DNA from: Rikenellaceae bacterium
GTDB lineage: Bacteria; Bacteroidota; Bacteroidia; Bacteroidales; Rikenellaceae
DNA length: 64,000 bases
Direction: 5' to 3'
Assembly: GCA_015059865.1 (NCBI GenBank)
Contig: SUZP01000006.1
Span: 1-64,000 of the forward strand
A program made the position numbers and the translations under genes. Positions 35,858 to 44,916 of the stretch are shown piece after piece. Within the stretch, counting starts at the first letter, position 1. Every line of letters begins with the position of its first letter. The notes beneath the pieces were generated by a model. That model was given only the letters and a program-made list of their open reading frames with translations. It ran no database searches and was not told where the DNA came from.

Positions 35858-37345
35858 ATGAAAAAAATACTTTGGTTGTTTCCAGTGATCGCGTTGCTCT
35901 CTTCGTGTTGTGGCAATGCTCTCAAAAGTAAGCCTGTTTTGACTCCTATTATGAAGAAGGCTTTGAACGACAAAGACTCTAAATTCTATGCCGATTTTGC
36001 ATCGTTCCCTAAACAGCAAAGCGAACTTCCTATTGGTGTATTTGACTCAGGTACAGGAGGTTTGACTGTTTTGGAGGTTTTGCTCAATACGGATATGGTA
36101 AATAATGTATCGGGAGAGGCGAAGCCTGATGGTGTTCTCGATTTTGCGAATGAGGACTTTATCTATCTTGCCGACAGAGCGAATATGCCATACGGAAACT
36201 ACTCTGCCGAGAGTAAGCAGGACTACCTCCGCGAGCTTGTGATGAAGGATGCGCTCTTCCTCTTGGGCAATAAGTATTGGACATCGTCGATGGAGACTCT
36301 TGCGTCGGGCGAGAAGATGCCTTGTAAGATTTTAGTTATTGCGTGCAACACTGCAACCGCCTGGGGACTTGACGATATCTCGACATTGTTGTCGGAGAGT
36401 GGTACGGGTGTTAAGGTTGTAGGCGTAATCAATGCTGGTGTAAATGCTTTGTACGATAAGATTGCGATGTCGGCCTCTACCGAGCCTTTGGCTGTGGGTG
36501 TGCTTGCAACCGTCGGAACAATCGCATCGAATGCATACGAAAGAACAATTGTTAAGATTGGCGAACAGATTGGCTATCAGGGCTCTATAAAGGTTGTAAA
36601 TCATCCTTGCGCGGGCTTTGCCGAGTCGGTTGACCAGGAGAAGGATTATGTTAATATCGCACTCAAAAAGCCACGCGATACATATAGAGGTCCAAAGCTG
36701 GGCGAGGGCGAAAATGATATCAAGGAGTCGTTGCTTGGCCTCTACAACTTCGACTATACAAAGGGTGCTGTTTTGTCGAAGAAGTCGAATGGCAAGTACA
36801 CTCAGTTCCAACTTAATTCGGCTGCTAACTATGCGAGATTTCATCTGGTTACATTGTTGGAGAAGCATAAGGCAAGTGGCGCACAAGTGCCATTGAAGTA
36901 TATCATCTTAGGTTGTACACACTATCCATTCCTACTTAATACGCTTACCGAGGCTATCGAGGAGTTGCGTAATTATAAGGATAGCGAGGGTAAGTTGGTC
37001 TATGAGGGGTTGATAGCTTCTGATTTGGAATTTATTGATCCTGCGGTATTTACTGCGTTGGAGTGCTATCGTACATTGCGCGAGACGGGAAAACTATCAT
37101 CGGATACTACCGAAGGTAAATTCGAGGGCTATATCTCTGTCCCTGCACAAGGGCTGCCAGTCGGAAGCTTGGATAGCGATGGCAATCTGACTTACGACTT
37201 CAAGTATGGTCGCGTTGAGGGTACGGAGGATGTTACTACTGTTGTTGTGCCATTCTCGAAGAGCAATATCGACGAGCCTACATTGAGTCGAATTGAGAGT
37301 ATGTTGCCGTTGTCGTACGGCAAGATGATGCAGGTTATGCAGTAA
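35858..37345 (+). CDS. Exported glutamate-racemase-like lipoprotein
   Basis: The 495-aa protein belongs to the Asp/Glu racemase superfamily, closest in motifs to MurI: GVFDSGTGGLTVL (60-72), YLADRANMPYGNYS (103-116), IACNTATAW (161-169, catalytic Cys163) and ILGCTHYPFLL (350-360, catalytic Cys353). Both catalytic cysteines are present. Unlike MurI (about 270 aa, cytosolic) it has a lipoprotein signal (IALLSSCC, Cys17) and a middle insertion of about 80 residues, plus extra sequence at the C-terminus. It would act in the periplasm or on the surface, perhaps on D-/L-amino acids or peptidoglycan fragments (inference). Followed 31 bp later by mtaB. Confidence 0.85.
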   Translation: MKKILWLFPVIALLSSCCGNALKSKPVLTPIMKKALNDKDSKFYADFASFPKQQSELPIGVFDSGTGGLTVLEVLLNTDMVNNVSGEAKPDGVLDFANEDFIYLADRANMPYGNYSAESKQDYLRELVMKDALFLLGNKYWTSSMETLASGEKMPCKILVIACNTATAWGLDDISTLLSESGTGVKVVGVINAGVNALYDKIAMSASTEPLAVGVLATVGTIASNAYERTIVKIGEQIGYQGSIKVVNHPCAGFAESVDQEKDYVNIALKKPRDTYRGPKLGEGENDIKESLLGLYNFDYTKGAVLSKKSNGKYTQFQLNSAANYARFHLVTLLEKHKASGAQVPLKYIILGCTHYPFLLNTLTEAIEELRNYKDSEGKLVYEGLIASDLEFIDPAVFTALECYRTLRETGKLSSDTTEGKFEGYISVPAQGLPVGSLDSDGNLTYDFKYGRVEGTEDVTTVVVPFSKSNIDEPTLSRIESMLPLSYGKMMQVMQ

Positions 37346-37376
37346 AATATCCTTTATAACTATTTCTGTGCCGACT

Positions 37377-38666
37377 ATGCGTAAGGTTAATTTTCATACA
37401 CTTGGTTGTAAACTCAACTTCTCGGAGAGTTCGACCTTGGCACGCCAATTCGAGGCGGGCGGATTTGTCCGTGTCGGCACAAACGAAGATGCCGATATTT
37501 CGATTATAAACTCCTGCTCCGTAACGGCGCAGGCGGATAAAAAATGTCGCAATTTAATCAGAAAAATTCATCGCCGAAATCCCGATACAATCATTGCGGT
37601 TACGGGCTGCTATGCACAGTTGAAACCCTACGAGATTGCCGAAATTGAGGGCGTTGATATCGTGCTGTGTAACAACGATAAAGGCGAAACATATCGACAA
37701 GTACTTCAACTCACCGAGCGAGGTAAAACGAAGGTCTTTTCGTGCGAAACAGACGAGATAACCTCCTTCTTTTCCGCCTTCTCTTCGGGTGACCGCACAC
37801 GCGCCTTTTTGAAGGTTCAAGATGGGTGCGACTACTGCTGCTCCTACTGCACAATTCACAACGCTCGCGGAGCAAGCCGAAACACCCCGATTGCCGAGGC
37901 GGTAAAGCAAGCGGAGGAGATTGCTCGCGGCGGTCAAAAAGAGATTGTAATTACGGGTGTCAATACGGGCGATTTTGGTCGCACTACGAGCGAGAGTTTT
38001 CTCGATTTATTGAGGGCTTTGAACGATGTTGAAGGCATCGAAAGATACCGTATTTCCTCCATCGAACCAAATCTCCTAACTGACGAGATAATAGAGTTTT
38101 GCACCTCGTCACCTAAATTTCAACATCACTTCCATATTCCCATTCAGTGTGGCTCGAACAAGGTGCTTGGTTTGATGCGCCGCCGCTATACTGTGGAGAA
38201 GTTCGAGGAGCGCATCAATGCTGTGCGTCGAGCGATGCCCGATGCCTTTATCGGCATAGATGTTATTACCGGTTTTCCGGGCGAGGGCGAGGCGGAATTT
38301 GAGGAGTGCTACAACTTCCTCGCAAAGATAAACCCTTCGTTCCTGCACATCTTCCCATTCTCCGAGCGAGAAAATACCCCTGCGGTCAATTTTCCCGACA
38401 AGGTGTCGCCCGAAGTTTCGATGGCGCGTGCAAAGCGTTTGGAGGAGTTGAGCAGTCGTTGCCACTATGACTTTGCGAAGCGGTATTTGGGCACTACGGC
38501 AGAGGTGCTTTTCGAGAGTACGATGCGTGGCGGAATGATGACGGGATTTACAAGTAACTACCTGAAAGTCAAAGTGCCGTACAACAAAAAGTACATCAAC
38601 CAAATTGTAAAAGTCCGCCTCTTGGATATCGAGTCGAATGGCGATATTTTGGGAAGAATTATCTAA
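37377..38666 (+). CDS. mtaB: tRNA t6A37 methylthiotransferase
   Basis: The 429-aa radical-SAM methylthiotransferase of the MtaB class makes ms2t6A at position 37 of ANN-decoding tRNAs. N-terminal UPF0004 domain with FHTLGCKLNFSES, INSCSVTAQADKKC and TGCYAQL supplies three Cys for one 4Fe-4S cluster; the radical-SAM motif is CDYCCSYC (CxxxCxxC); a TRAM-like C-terminal domain ends VRLLDIESNGDILGRII. The track starts at a GTG (37368); the ATG at 37377 gives the conserved MRKVNFHTLGCK start. Confidence 0.94.
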   Translation: MRKVNFHTLGCKLNFSESSTLARQFEAGGFVRVGTNEDADISIINSCSVTAQADKKCRNLIRKIHRRNPDTIIAVTGCYAQLKPYEIAEIEGVDIVLCNNDKGETYRQVLQLTERGKTKVFSCETDEITSFFSAFSSGDRTRAFLKVQDGCDYCCSYCTIHNARGASRNTPIAEAVKQAEEIARGGQKEIVITGVNTGDFGRTTSESFLDLLRALNDVEGIERYRISSIEPNLLTDEIIEFCTSSPKFQHHFHIPIQCGSNKVLGLMRRRYTVEKFEERINAVRRAMPDAFIGIDVITGFPGEGEAEFEECYNFLAKINPSFLHIFPFSERENTPAVNFPDKVSPEVSMARAKRLEELSSRCHYDFAKRYLGTTAEVLFESTMRGGMMTGFTSNYLKVKVPYNKKYINQIVKVRLLDIESNGDILGRII

Positions 38667-38703
38667 AAATCCTTAAAAACATAGTTTTTACAGTTAAAAT
38701 TGT

Positions 38704-38711
38704 TATCTTTG
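38704..38711 (+). promoter_or_regulatory. -7 element of the sensor/trkH operon promoter
   Basis: TATCTTTG, inside the 5' part of the ORF as given in the track. This argues that translation starts downstream at 38748. Confidence 0.5.
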
Positions 38712-38747
38712 CAAGTTAAAACAAGGATAACAATTTTTTCTGCATAT

Positions 38748-39557
38748 ATGAAAGGTATTGGAAAGAGGACTACGATTGCATTTTTGAGTATAGTTGCACT
38801 ACTGTCGGTGTCGGGCGTTATCTCGCTCTTCGAGTTGAGTAATTTGAGTTATGATACCGATGCGATACTCTCGGCAAATACACGCGATATTGGTGTTGCA
38901 CGCGACCTTTTGCGTTCGGCACACGACCATAGTCGCGCAATGATAGATGTTGTGGTATTCGACAACGAGTCTGCGCGAGAGTCGTGCAATAAGGCGTTGT
39001 CGGAGCTCGATTCGCACATCGCCTTGTTGCGAGATAAAGCCTCCGCTGTGGTGCAGGGCAGTCTCGATACACTCTCGATTTATAGCGGCGAGTTGCGTCA
39101 TTTGGCCGATAGTTATAGCTCGACCGAGAGGGTTGTTATCGACTCTCTAACGGTGGAGTTGCGCAAAATTGATGGCCGTAAGTGGTATAAGGAGAGGTAT
39201 CAACCTGCACACAATCGCCTTGTTGAGCAGGTGGAGAGATATATCACTTTGTCGCATAGTGAGTTGGCTCCTCGTGCAGCGCAACTCTCGAAGAATGCCT
39301 ATCGCTCGGTGGCTCCGGTGTTGATTTCGTTGCTGGTGATGATTGCCATAGTGTTGATGTTCTACTACTTTGTCTACATCTATATGGTAAAACCTGTGCT
39401 TCTTATCAATCGCTCGTTGTCGGATTATCTATCGTTTAAGCTGCCATATAAACCTAAGGCGAATATGGTCGATGAGATTAAGGAGCTGAACGATAATATC
39501 GAAAACCTGATAAATATCTCGAAGTCGAACAAAAAGCAGGGCGGAGATGCGATTTAG
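38748..39557 (+). CDS. Two-TM sensor protein with 4HB_MCP-like periplasmic domain
   Basis: The 269-aa protein has an N-terminal TM helix (about 8-28), a periplasmic all-helical region (about 30-195) that resembles the four-helix-bundle ligand domain of chemoreceptors, a second TM (about 203-225), a HAMP-like segment (KPVLLINRSLSDYL) and a short Lys-rich tail without kinase, MCP or cyclase output domain. I chose ATG 38748 rather than 38700 because a promoter -7 box overlaps the earlier start. It overlaps trkH by 11 bp, so it may modulate K+ uptake, though this is only contextual. Confidence 0.7.
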   Translation: MKGIGKRTTIAFLSIVALLSVSGVISLFELSNLSYDTDAILSANTRDIGVARDLLRSAHDHSRAMIDVVVFDNESARESCNKALSELDSHIALLRDKASAVVQGSLDTLSIYSGELRHLADSYSSTERVVIDSLTVELRKIDGRKWYKERYQPAHNRLVEQVERYITLSHSELAPRAAQLSKNAYRSVAPVLISLLVMIAIVLMFYYFVYIYMVKPVLLINRSLSDYLSFKLPYKPKANMVDEIKELNDNIENLINISKSNKKQGGDAI

Positions 39558-40989
39558 TGTAATTTTAAGATATATTGGTGCGGTGATGCTCTGCCTCTCT
39601 GCCTTTATGGCGGTGTCGGCAGGTATCTCGCTCGTGTCGAACGATACGGGTTTTTATCCGTTATTGTTATCGGCATTGCTGACGCTGTTGCTCGGTGGCT
39701 TCCCGATGATATTTGTGCCGAAGGCGGACAATATAACCAACAAGGAGGGCTTTATGATTGTGGTAGGCTCGTGGGTATTGTCGTGCGTGGTGGGAATGTT
39801 TCCATATCTGATTTGGGGTGGAGAGTTCTCGTTAGTAAATGCTTGGTTTGAAAGCGTTTCGGGCTTTACGACTACGGGAGCATCGATTTTGACCAATATA
39901 GAGGCTCTGCCACAAGGTCTGCTCTTCTGGCGTTCGGCGACCTGTTGGATTGGCGGTGCAGGAGTGGTGATGTTTGCCCTGTTGATTTTGCCATCGCTCG
40001 GAACAAATAAAATGGCGTTGTCGAGTATCGAGTTGTCCTCGTTGGCAAAGGATAACTATCGCTATCGTACGCAGATGGTTGTGCGTATTTTGCTTGCCGT
40101 GTATATCGGTTTGACAGTGGTAACGACCCTGCTATTGAAAGTTTCGGGCATGCGATGGTTTGATGCGCTCAATCACGCTATGTCGGCGTGTGCTACGGGT
40201 GGATTTTCGACCAAAAATGCAAGTATCGGCTTCTATGATAGTCCGCTGATTGAGTGGACATTGATTGTGGCGATGTTCCTTTCGAGTCTGCACTTCGGAC
40301 TTATCTTCTCGACCTTCACACGCAAGGCAAACAATATCTTCCGTTCGGAGGTTGTGCGCGTCTATGTCGGGATTATCGTGGCAGCAACGCTCTGTATAGG
40401 AGCAAGTCTATATTTTGCGGATATCTACCCTAATATTCTCACTTCGTTGCGACAGTCGGTATTTCAGGTTGTATCGCTCATTACGACAACGGGTTTCGCA
40501 ACGGCAAATACCAACCTTTGGACTCCGTTTGCGATTGTTATCTTGATAATTCTCTCGATTATTTGCGGTTGCGCAGGCTCGACTGCGGGAGGTATTAAGG
40601 TCGATAGAGTTCTGCTCTATGGCAAGGTGTTGAAGGCTCGTCTGCGAGGACAGCAGCACCCTAACGCCATTATCCGCATCCGTCTTGACGGCATTGTGCA
40701 GGAGGAGCGACAGGTAAATGCTGTAACTCTCTTCCTTACAACATATTTCGTGCTGATTTTGGTGGCGACACTTACAAGTACGCTCTTTGGATTGGACTTG
40801 CTTACGGCATTTTCATCTTCGGTGACGTTTATTGGCAATGTAGGACCGGGATTTGGTGAGGCTGGCTCGTACGACAACTACGCTATGATGCCATCGTTGC
40901 TGAAAATTCAAGGCTCGATATTGATGCTTATGGGGCGTCTTGAAATATTCGGATTTATACAATTCCTCTTTATCAGAATGTGGCGATGA
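39547..40989 (+). CDS. trkH: TrkH-family potassium uptake protein
   Basis: The 480-aa polytopic K+ channel-like subunit (TrkH/KtrB) shows four pore-loop repeats: VSGFTTTGAS, MSACATGGFST, SLITTTGFATA and SSVTFIGNVGPGFG, giving the selectivity-filter glycines, plus the conserved GCAGSTAGGIKVDRV segment before the third repeat. It would work with a cytosolic TrkA/KtrA regulator, which is not encoded nearby. It overlaps the sensor gene upstream and the SPOR gene downstream (ATGA). A c-di-AMP synthase gene lies 7 kb away; c-di-AMP control of K+ uptake is known in other bacteria but not shown here. Confidence 0.94.
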   Translation: MRFSVILRYIGAVMLCLSAFMAVSAGISLVSNDTGFYPLLLSALLTLLLGGFPMIFVPKADNITNKEGFMIVVGSWVLSCVVGMFPYLIWGGEFSLVNAWFESVSGFTTTGASILTNIEALPQGLLFWRSATCWIGGAGVVMFALLILPSLGTNKMALSSIELSSLAKDNYRYRTQMVVRILLAVYIGLTVVTTLLLKVSGMRWFDALNHAMSACATGGFSTKNASIGFYDSPLIEWTLIVAMFLSSLHFGLIFSTFTRKANNIFRSEVVRVYVGIIVAATLCIGASLYFADIYPNILTSLRQSVFQVVSLITTTGFATANTNLWTPFAIVILIILSIICGCAGSTAGGIKVDRVLLYGKVLKARLRGQQHPNAIIRIRLDGIVQEERQVNAVTLFLTTYFVLILVATLTSTLFGLDLLTAFSSSVTFIGNVGPGFGEAGSYDNYAMMPSLLKIQGSILMLMGRLEIFGFIQFLFIRMWR

Positions 40990-42482
40990 AACGAATGATT
41001 ATATCCATTATCGCATTGGCGAGTGTGGCGGCATCGCAGGCGCAGGGTGTTAAGGAGCTTGAACGCGCTGGCTTTGTGCGCGATTCGGTGGCGGAGGTGT
41101 TGGCGGAACATCGTGCCAACTACTCAAAGAACGAGTCGATGCGCGAACAACTTGCGCCGACAATACTCTCGTTGGAGAGGGAGGTTGTGCGCTTGCAGGC
41201 GGAGTACGATAGGCTATTGAAAATTATCTCTCAGCAAGATGTGCAGAGCGCGCTAACGGCGTATAGTAAGGCCGCTAAGGAGCAGGCAACGGATAAGAGA
41301 GAGCAGACTATTGTTGAGGAGAGGGTTACCTATACTCCCGACAATGCGCGAATGAGGCGCGATTTGGTGAAGAATGACTACTTCGCTGAGCGATTGTCTG
41401 CTGCCGATTATAAAACTCTGTGCGATGCTCAACAGCGCGAGAAGTTGGTTAAGGAGATGGTGTCGAAGTTGCACTCGGCGTATGGCGAACTGCTTGCCCT
41501 GCAACGACGCTATATGGAGGTACCGACACGCGCAGAGGCGGATAGCGTAGCACAGCTATTTGCAGCCAAGCGTGGTAGTATGGCGGGGCTTGACGAGGAG
41601 ATAACTTCGTTGTGGTCGTCGCTCTACTACAACAAGATGTACACCTACGACCTATTGATGGAGCGAGGTGGCAACAACGCGATGCTCGACCTCTCGGCTG
41701 CTGTTACGGCACGCGCTGAGCGCGAGATAAACGACAATAGCGACCTCTACGAGTCGAATGCGTTGGTGGCTTTCTATGCCCGCAAAAGAGCTCTTACTGA
41801 GTACGAGTTGCAGTTGGCTACAAATCTTTCGCTTACCTCCTCGCGTGACTCGTTGAAGGTGGTGCAAGCGGAGCTAAAAAATAGAGATTATCGCCTGTCG
41901 AAGTTGTCGTTGCAACGCCGTAGCTTTATTAAGTATGAAGATATCGAGGTTAAGACACCAACCATCTATAATGCGAACAATCCTGTGCCTAAGACCAAGA
42001 TTTACGACTATGGCACAGTCTATCGTATTCGTATAGGATTGTTCTCCAAGCGACCAAACATCTCGGCTCTGCGTGGCGTGATGCCATTGTCATATACCGA
42101 TGCCTACAATAATGGTTTATACGCCTACTTTGTGGGTGGTTTCCGTACTGAGCAGGAGGCGAAGGAGGGCGTTGCTCGTCTGAAAAAATTGGGATTTAAG
42201 GAGCCTATTATTGCTGTGTGGGTGGATGGGGAGTACTACCCTACACTCGAAGATATGCGCCGTTCCGAGAGTCAATACAATGTGGAGATTTCGGGCGTGC
42301 CGACATTGACCGAGGAGATGAAGACGAAGATACTCTCCCACAAGGCGGACTGCACCATTTCGCGTATAGGCTCAGCCTTTGTGGTGGGGACATTCGAGAG
42401 TAAGTCTGTGGCTGCGGCAGTTGTAGCGGAGTTGAAGGCATTGAACGCCGATGTGGAGGCGGTCGTAAAAATTAGACAATGA
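40986..42482 (+). CDS. Secreted coiled-coil protein with SPOR-like repeats
   Basis: The 498-aa protein has a signal peptide (MKRMIISIIALASVAASQAQG), a long helical, coiled-coil-prone region (about 20-310; Glu/Arg/Ala-rich heptads) and two C-terminal alpha/beta segments of SPOR type (YRIRIGLFSKRPN ... YFVGGFRTEQEAKEGVARLKKLGF, and a weaker one near SAFVVGTFESKSVAAAVVAELKAL). SPOR domains bind denuded peptidoglycan, so a cell-wall or division role is plausible. The ATG at 40986 overlaps the trkH stop by 4 bp and starts the signal peptide directly; the track start (GTG 40980) is less likely. Confidence 0.75.
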   Translation: MKRMIISIIALASVAASQAQGVKELERAGFVRDSVAEVLAEHRANYSKNESMREQLAPTILSLEREVVRLQAEYDRLLKIISQQDVQSALTAYSKAAKEQATDKREQTIVEERVTYTPDNARMRRDLVKNDYFAERLSAADYKTLCDAQQREKLVKEMVSKLHSAYGELLALQRRYMEVPTRAEADSVAQLFAAKRGSMAGLDEEITSLWSSLYYNKMYTYDLLMERGGNNAMLDLSAAVTARAEREINDNSDLYESNALVAFYARKRALTEYELQLATNLSLTSSRDSLKVVQAELKNRDYRLSKLSLQRRSFIKYEDIEVKTPTIYNANNPVPKTKIYDYGTVYRIRIGLFSKRPNISALRGVMPLSYTDAYNNGLYAYFVGGFRTEQEAKEGVARLKKLGFKEPIIAVWVDGEYYPTLEDMRRSESQYNVEISGVPTLTEEMKTKILSHKADCTISRIGSAFVVGTFESKSVAAAVVAELKALNADVEAVVKIRQ

Positions 42483-43087
42483 TGCTTAAAAATATAGTTT
42501 TTGACCTTGCAGGAGTGGTTGTAGCGCGTAATTCGCAACGCTTTCCTGCACATTTGGAGGAGTTTTTCTCGTTTGCGTTTGCTACGCCCGAAGGGGGTGT
42601 GCCGAAGTTTTGGGAGGACCACGACCGCGGCATATTGTCAATAGAGGATACGGCAGATGCTGTGGCCAAGTATCGTGGTTGCGACCTCGAAACAGCCAAG
42701 GCGCGTATGCTGCTCGCTGTGGAGTTTCAGGAGCAGGTCGAGCCTACGGTGCGACTTATTGAGGAGCTGACAGAGCGAGGTTATCGCTTGATTGTATTGT
42801 CGAATATGTCGCCCGAATATATCGAGTTTTTGCGCAAGATGCCAGTATTTAGGCTCTTGACAGAACAGATTATATCGTGCGAGGTGGGGTTGGTAAAGCC
42901 CGAACGCGAGATTTATGAGTTGTTGCTATCGCGTTACAGCTTAAACCCTACCGAAACAATCTTCGTAGATGACCGTAGGGAGAATGTCGAAGCGGCGGCA
43001 GCGGTGGGTATAAAACCATTCCACTTCGACAGAACAAATCCCGAAAAGGCGTGCGATGAGTTGCGAAGAGTGATTTATAATGAATAA
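42479..43087 (+). CDS. HAD-superfamily hydrolase
   Basis: The 202-aa HAD-IA hydrolase has motif I FDLAGVV, motif II VLSNMS, the Lys in GLVKPEREIYELLL and motif IV FVDDRRENVEAA. In motif I the second acidic residue is replaced (DLA instead of DxD), as in many epoxide-hydrolase-like or alpha-D-glucose-1-phosphatase-like HADs, so it need not be a typical phosphatase. It overlaps the SPOR gene by 4 bp. Substrate unknown. Confidence 0.88.
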   Translation: MMLKNIVFDLAGVVVARNSQRFPAHLEEFFSFAFATPEGGVPKFWEDHDRGILSIEDTADAVAKYRGCDLETAKARMLLAVEFQEQVEPTVRLIEELTERGYRLIVLSNMSPEYIEFLRKMPVFRLLTEQIISCEVGLVKPEREIYELLLSRYSLNPTETIFVDDRRENVEAAAAVGIKPFHFDRTNPEKACDELRRVIYNE

Positions 43088-43117
43088 AAAGCCAATGGCT
43101 AATAGCTAAATTTATAG

Positions 43118-44401
43118 ATGGAAGAGAATCTCGAATTGGAGTTGTCGCATCCGCGCTACGATGTAGTTGTGATTGGTGGCGGTGCGGCAGGATTGATGGC
43201 GGCAGGTACGGCTGCGCGTGTGGGTAACAAAGTGCTTCTGCTCGAAAAGATGGAGAAGCCGGCGCGTAAGGTGCGTATTACGGGCAAGGGCCGTTGTAAT
43301 TTGACAAACGCTCGCCCTGCGGAGGAGTTTGCCGAAAATGTGCGCACAAATGGCGAGTGGCTTAATGTTGCGATGTCGGAGTTTAATAACCGTGCCACGA
43401 TGCGCTTCTTCGAGCGTATGGGCGTGAAACTCGTTACCGAGCGTGGTGAGCGTGTATTCCCTGCAAGTGGCAAGGCGGCTGATATAGCCAATGCGTTGGA
43501 GTTTTATTGTCGCGATTATGAGGTCGATATCCAGTGCAATAGTCGCGTAACGGAGATACTTGTTGCAGGGGGCAAGGTCTATGGTGTGAAGTATATGAAC
43601 AAACGAGGCTTCGAGCGTAAGATAGAGGTCGAAAATGTGATTATCGCTACGGGTGGAGTATCCTACCCTGCCACAGGCTCTACGGGCGATGGCTACACCT
43701 TTGCTGACCGTACGGGGCACGCCATCGAGTCGGTGCGACCTTCGCTTACACCGCTTGTATCGAACCACCCGCAGATTGAGTATATAAAGAGCGTTTGGCT
43801 CAAAAATATCAACGCCCGATTGTTTGTCGGTGGCGAGATGGTGCGCGAGGAGTTTGGTGAGATGTCATTCTCGGATAGAGGTTTGGAGGGTGCTGTAATT
43901 CTCCGTTTGAGCCGCGATGCCGTAGATGGTCTGCTCGAAGAGAAGAGTGTCAAAATAGAACTCGACCTTAAACCTGCCCTCACAGAGGATATTTTGCGTG
44001 AGCGCATCAAGCGCGAGGTGGCGGAGATGCGCCCCGAAGATTTCTTCGCGGAGTTGGTGCGCCGCTTGGTGCCAAAACCGCTTGTGGTGCCTATCTGCAA
44101 GGAGTTGGATGTCCACTCGCGACTCTATATCTCGAAGGTGTCGGACAAGGAGTTCGAGCGACTTATCAAGGTGTTGAAAGGGTGGTCGTTCCCTATTTCG
44201 GACTATGCGCCATTTGAGTATGCCGTAGTAACGGCAGGTGGCGTAAGCTGCTCGGATGTGAACGAATATACGATGGAGTCGCTGAAAATCAAGGGTATGT
44301 ACTTTGCCGGCGAGGTGCTCGATGTAGATGCCAATACAGGAGGTTACAACCTCCAAATCGCATTCTCGACAGGACACTTGGCAGGATTGCTCAAAAAATA
44401 G
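43118..44401 (+). CDS. BaiN/HI0933-family NAD(P)/FAD-dependent oxidoreductase
   Basis: The 427-aa flavoprotein of the HI0933/YhiN family has an N-terminal dinucleotide loop VVIGGGAAGLMAAGTAAR, then RKVRITGKGRCNLTNA and GVSYPATGSTGDGYTFADRTGH, and the C-terminal VTAGGVSCSDVNEYTMESLKIKGMYFAGEVLDVDANTGGYNLQ, all diagnostic. The family includes BaiN, implicated in bile-acid ring reduction, but most members have no proven role, so the name should not be read as bile-acid metabolism here. Likely co-transcribed with the next two genes (11 bp gap). Confidence 0.93.
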   Translation: MEENLELELSHPRYDVVVIGGGAAGLMAAGTAARVGNKVLLLEKMEKPARKVRITGKGRCNLTNARPAEEFAENVRTNGEWLNVAMSEFNNRATMRFFERMGVKLVTERGERVFPASGKAADIANALEFYCRDYEVDIQCNSRVTEILVAGGKVYGVKYMNKRGFERKIEVENVIIATGGVSYPATGSTGDGYTFADRTGHAIESVRPSLTPLVSNHPQIEYIKSVWLKNINARLFVGGEMVREEFGEMSFSDRGLEGAVILRLSRDAVDGLLEEKSVKIELDLKPALTEDILRERIKREVAEMRPEDFFAELVRRLVPKPLVVPICKELDVHSRLYISKVSDKEFERLIKVLKGWSFPISDYAPFEYAVVTAGGVSCSDVNEYTMESLKIKGMYFAGEVLDVDANTGGYNLQIAFSTGHLAGLLKK

Positions 44402-44412
44402 GAGGAGCGAAT

Positions 44413-44916
44413 ATGAAGATTAGCGGTAGAAGTGTCGGTCGCAGATTGCAGCTGCTCGGTAATAAACTTTCGCGTGCCAAGTATTATCACGGCTACGGAG
44501 TTCACTCTCCGTTTGTCTACGGCTTGGTGCGTAAGGCGTTTATGGCGAAGAAGTTGGTTGAAGGCTCTGGCAATGAACTCTACAACGCACTGCGCGAAAA
44601 GGGCGTAGCCGAAAAGCGAGCACGACAATTGCATAATACCTTGCACTATATCGAGGGTAAGAGCTACTCGCTAAATGAGGTTGAGGGCGAAATGTCGATA
44701 CTTCTTGCCGACTACCCCACTACGCAGTTGCGCGAAGCGTACGAGCAGGCGAAGGCTAAGGGTGTAACACTTGTCATCGGTCAGCCCTATCTCAACCGCG
44801 AACGACAGCTCACTGTGCGTGCTTTGATTGACGAGCATCGCTCGACGACGGTTGATAATCGTGCTTATATCCTATTTTTTAACAATAGATTACCGAAACA
44901 ACACTATCGCTTATGA
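44413..44916 (+). CDS. Short protein with methyltransferase-like N-terminus
   Basis: The 167-aa protein of unknown function opens with RAKYYHGYGVHSPFVYGLVRK, a motif I associate with a Bacteroidota family of class-I SAM-dependent methyltransferase-like proteins of about 240 aa. The remainder is short and shows no recognisable SAM-binding GxGxG motif, so this is either a reduced member or a separate small family. It lies between the flavoprotein and the cobalamin adenosyltransferase and overlaps the latter by 4 bp (ATGA), implying co-expression. The codon use is native. Confidence 0.7.
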   Translation: MKISGRSVGRRLQLLGNKLSRAKYYHGYGVHSPFVYGLVRKAFMAKKLVEGSGNELYNALREKGVAEKRARQLHNTLHYIEGKSYSLNEVEGEMSILLADYPTTQLREAYEQAKAKGVTLVIGQPYLNRERQLTVRALIDEHRSTTVDNRAYILFFNNRLPKQHYRL

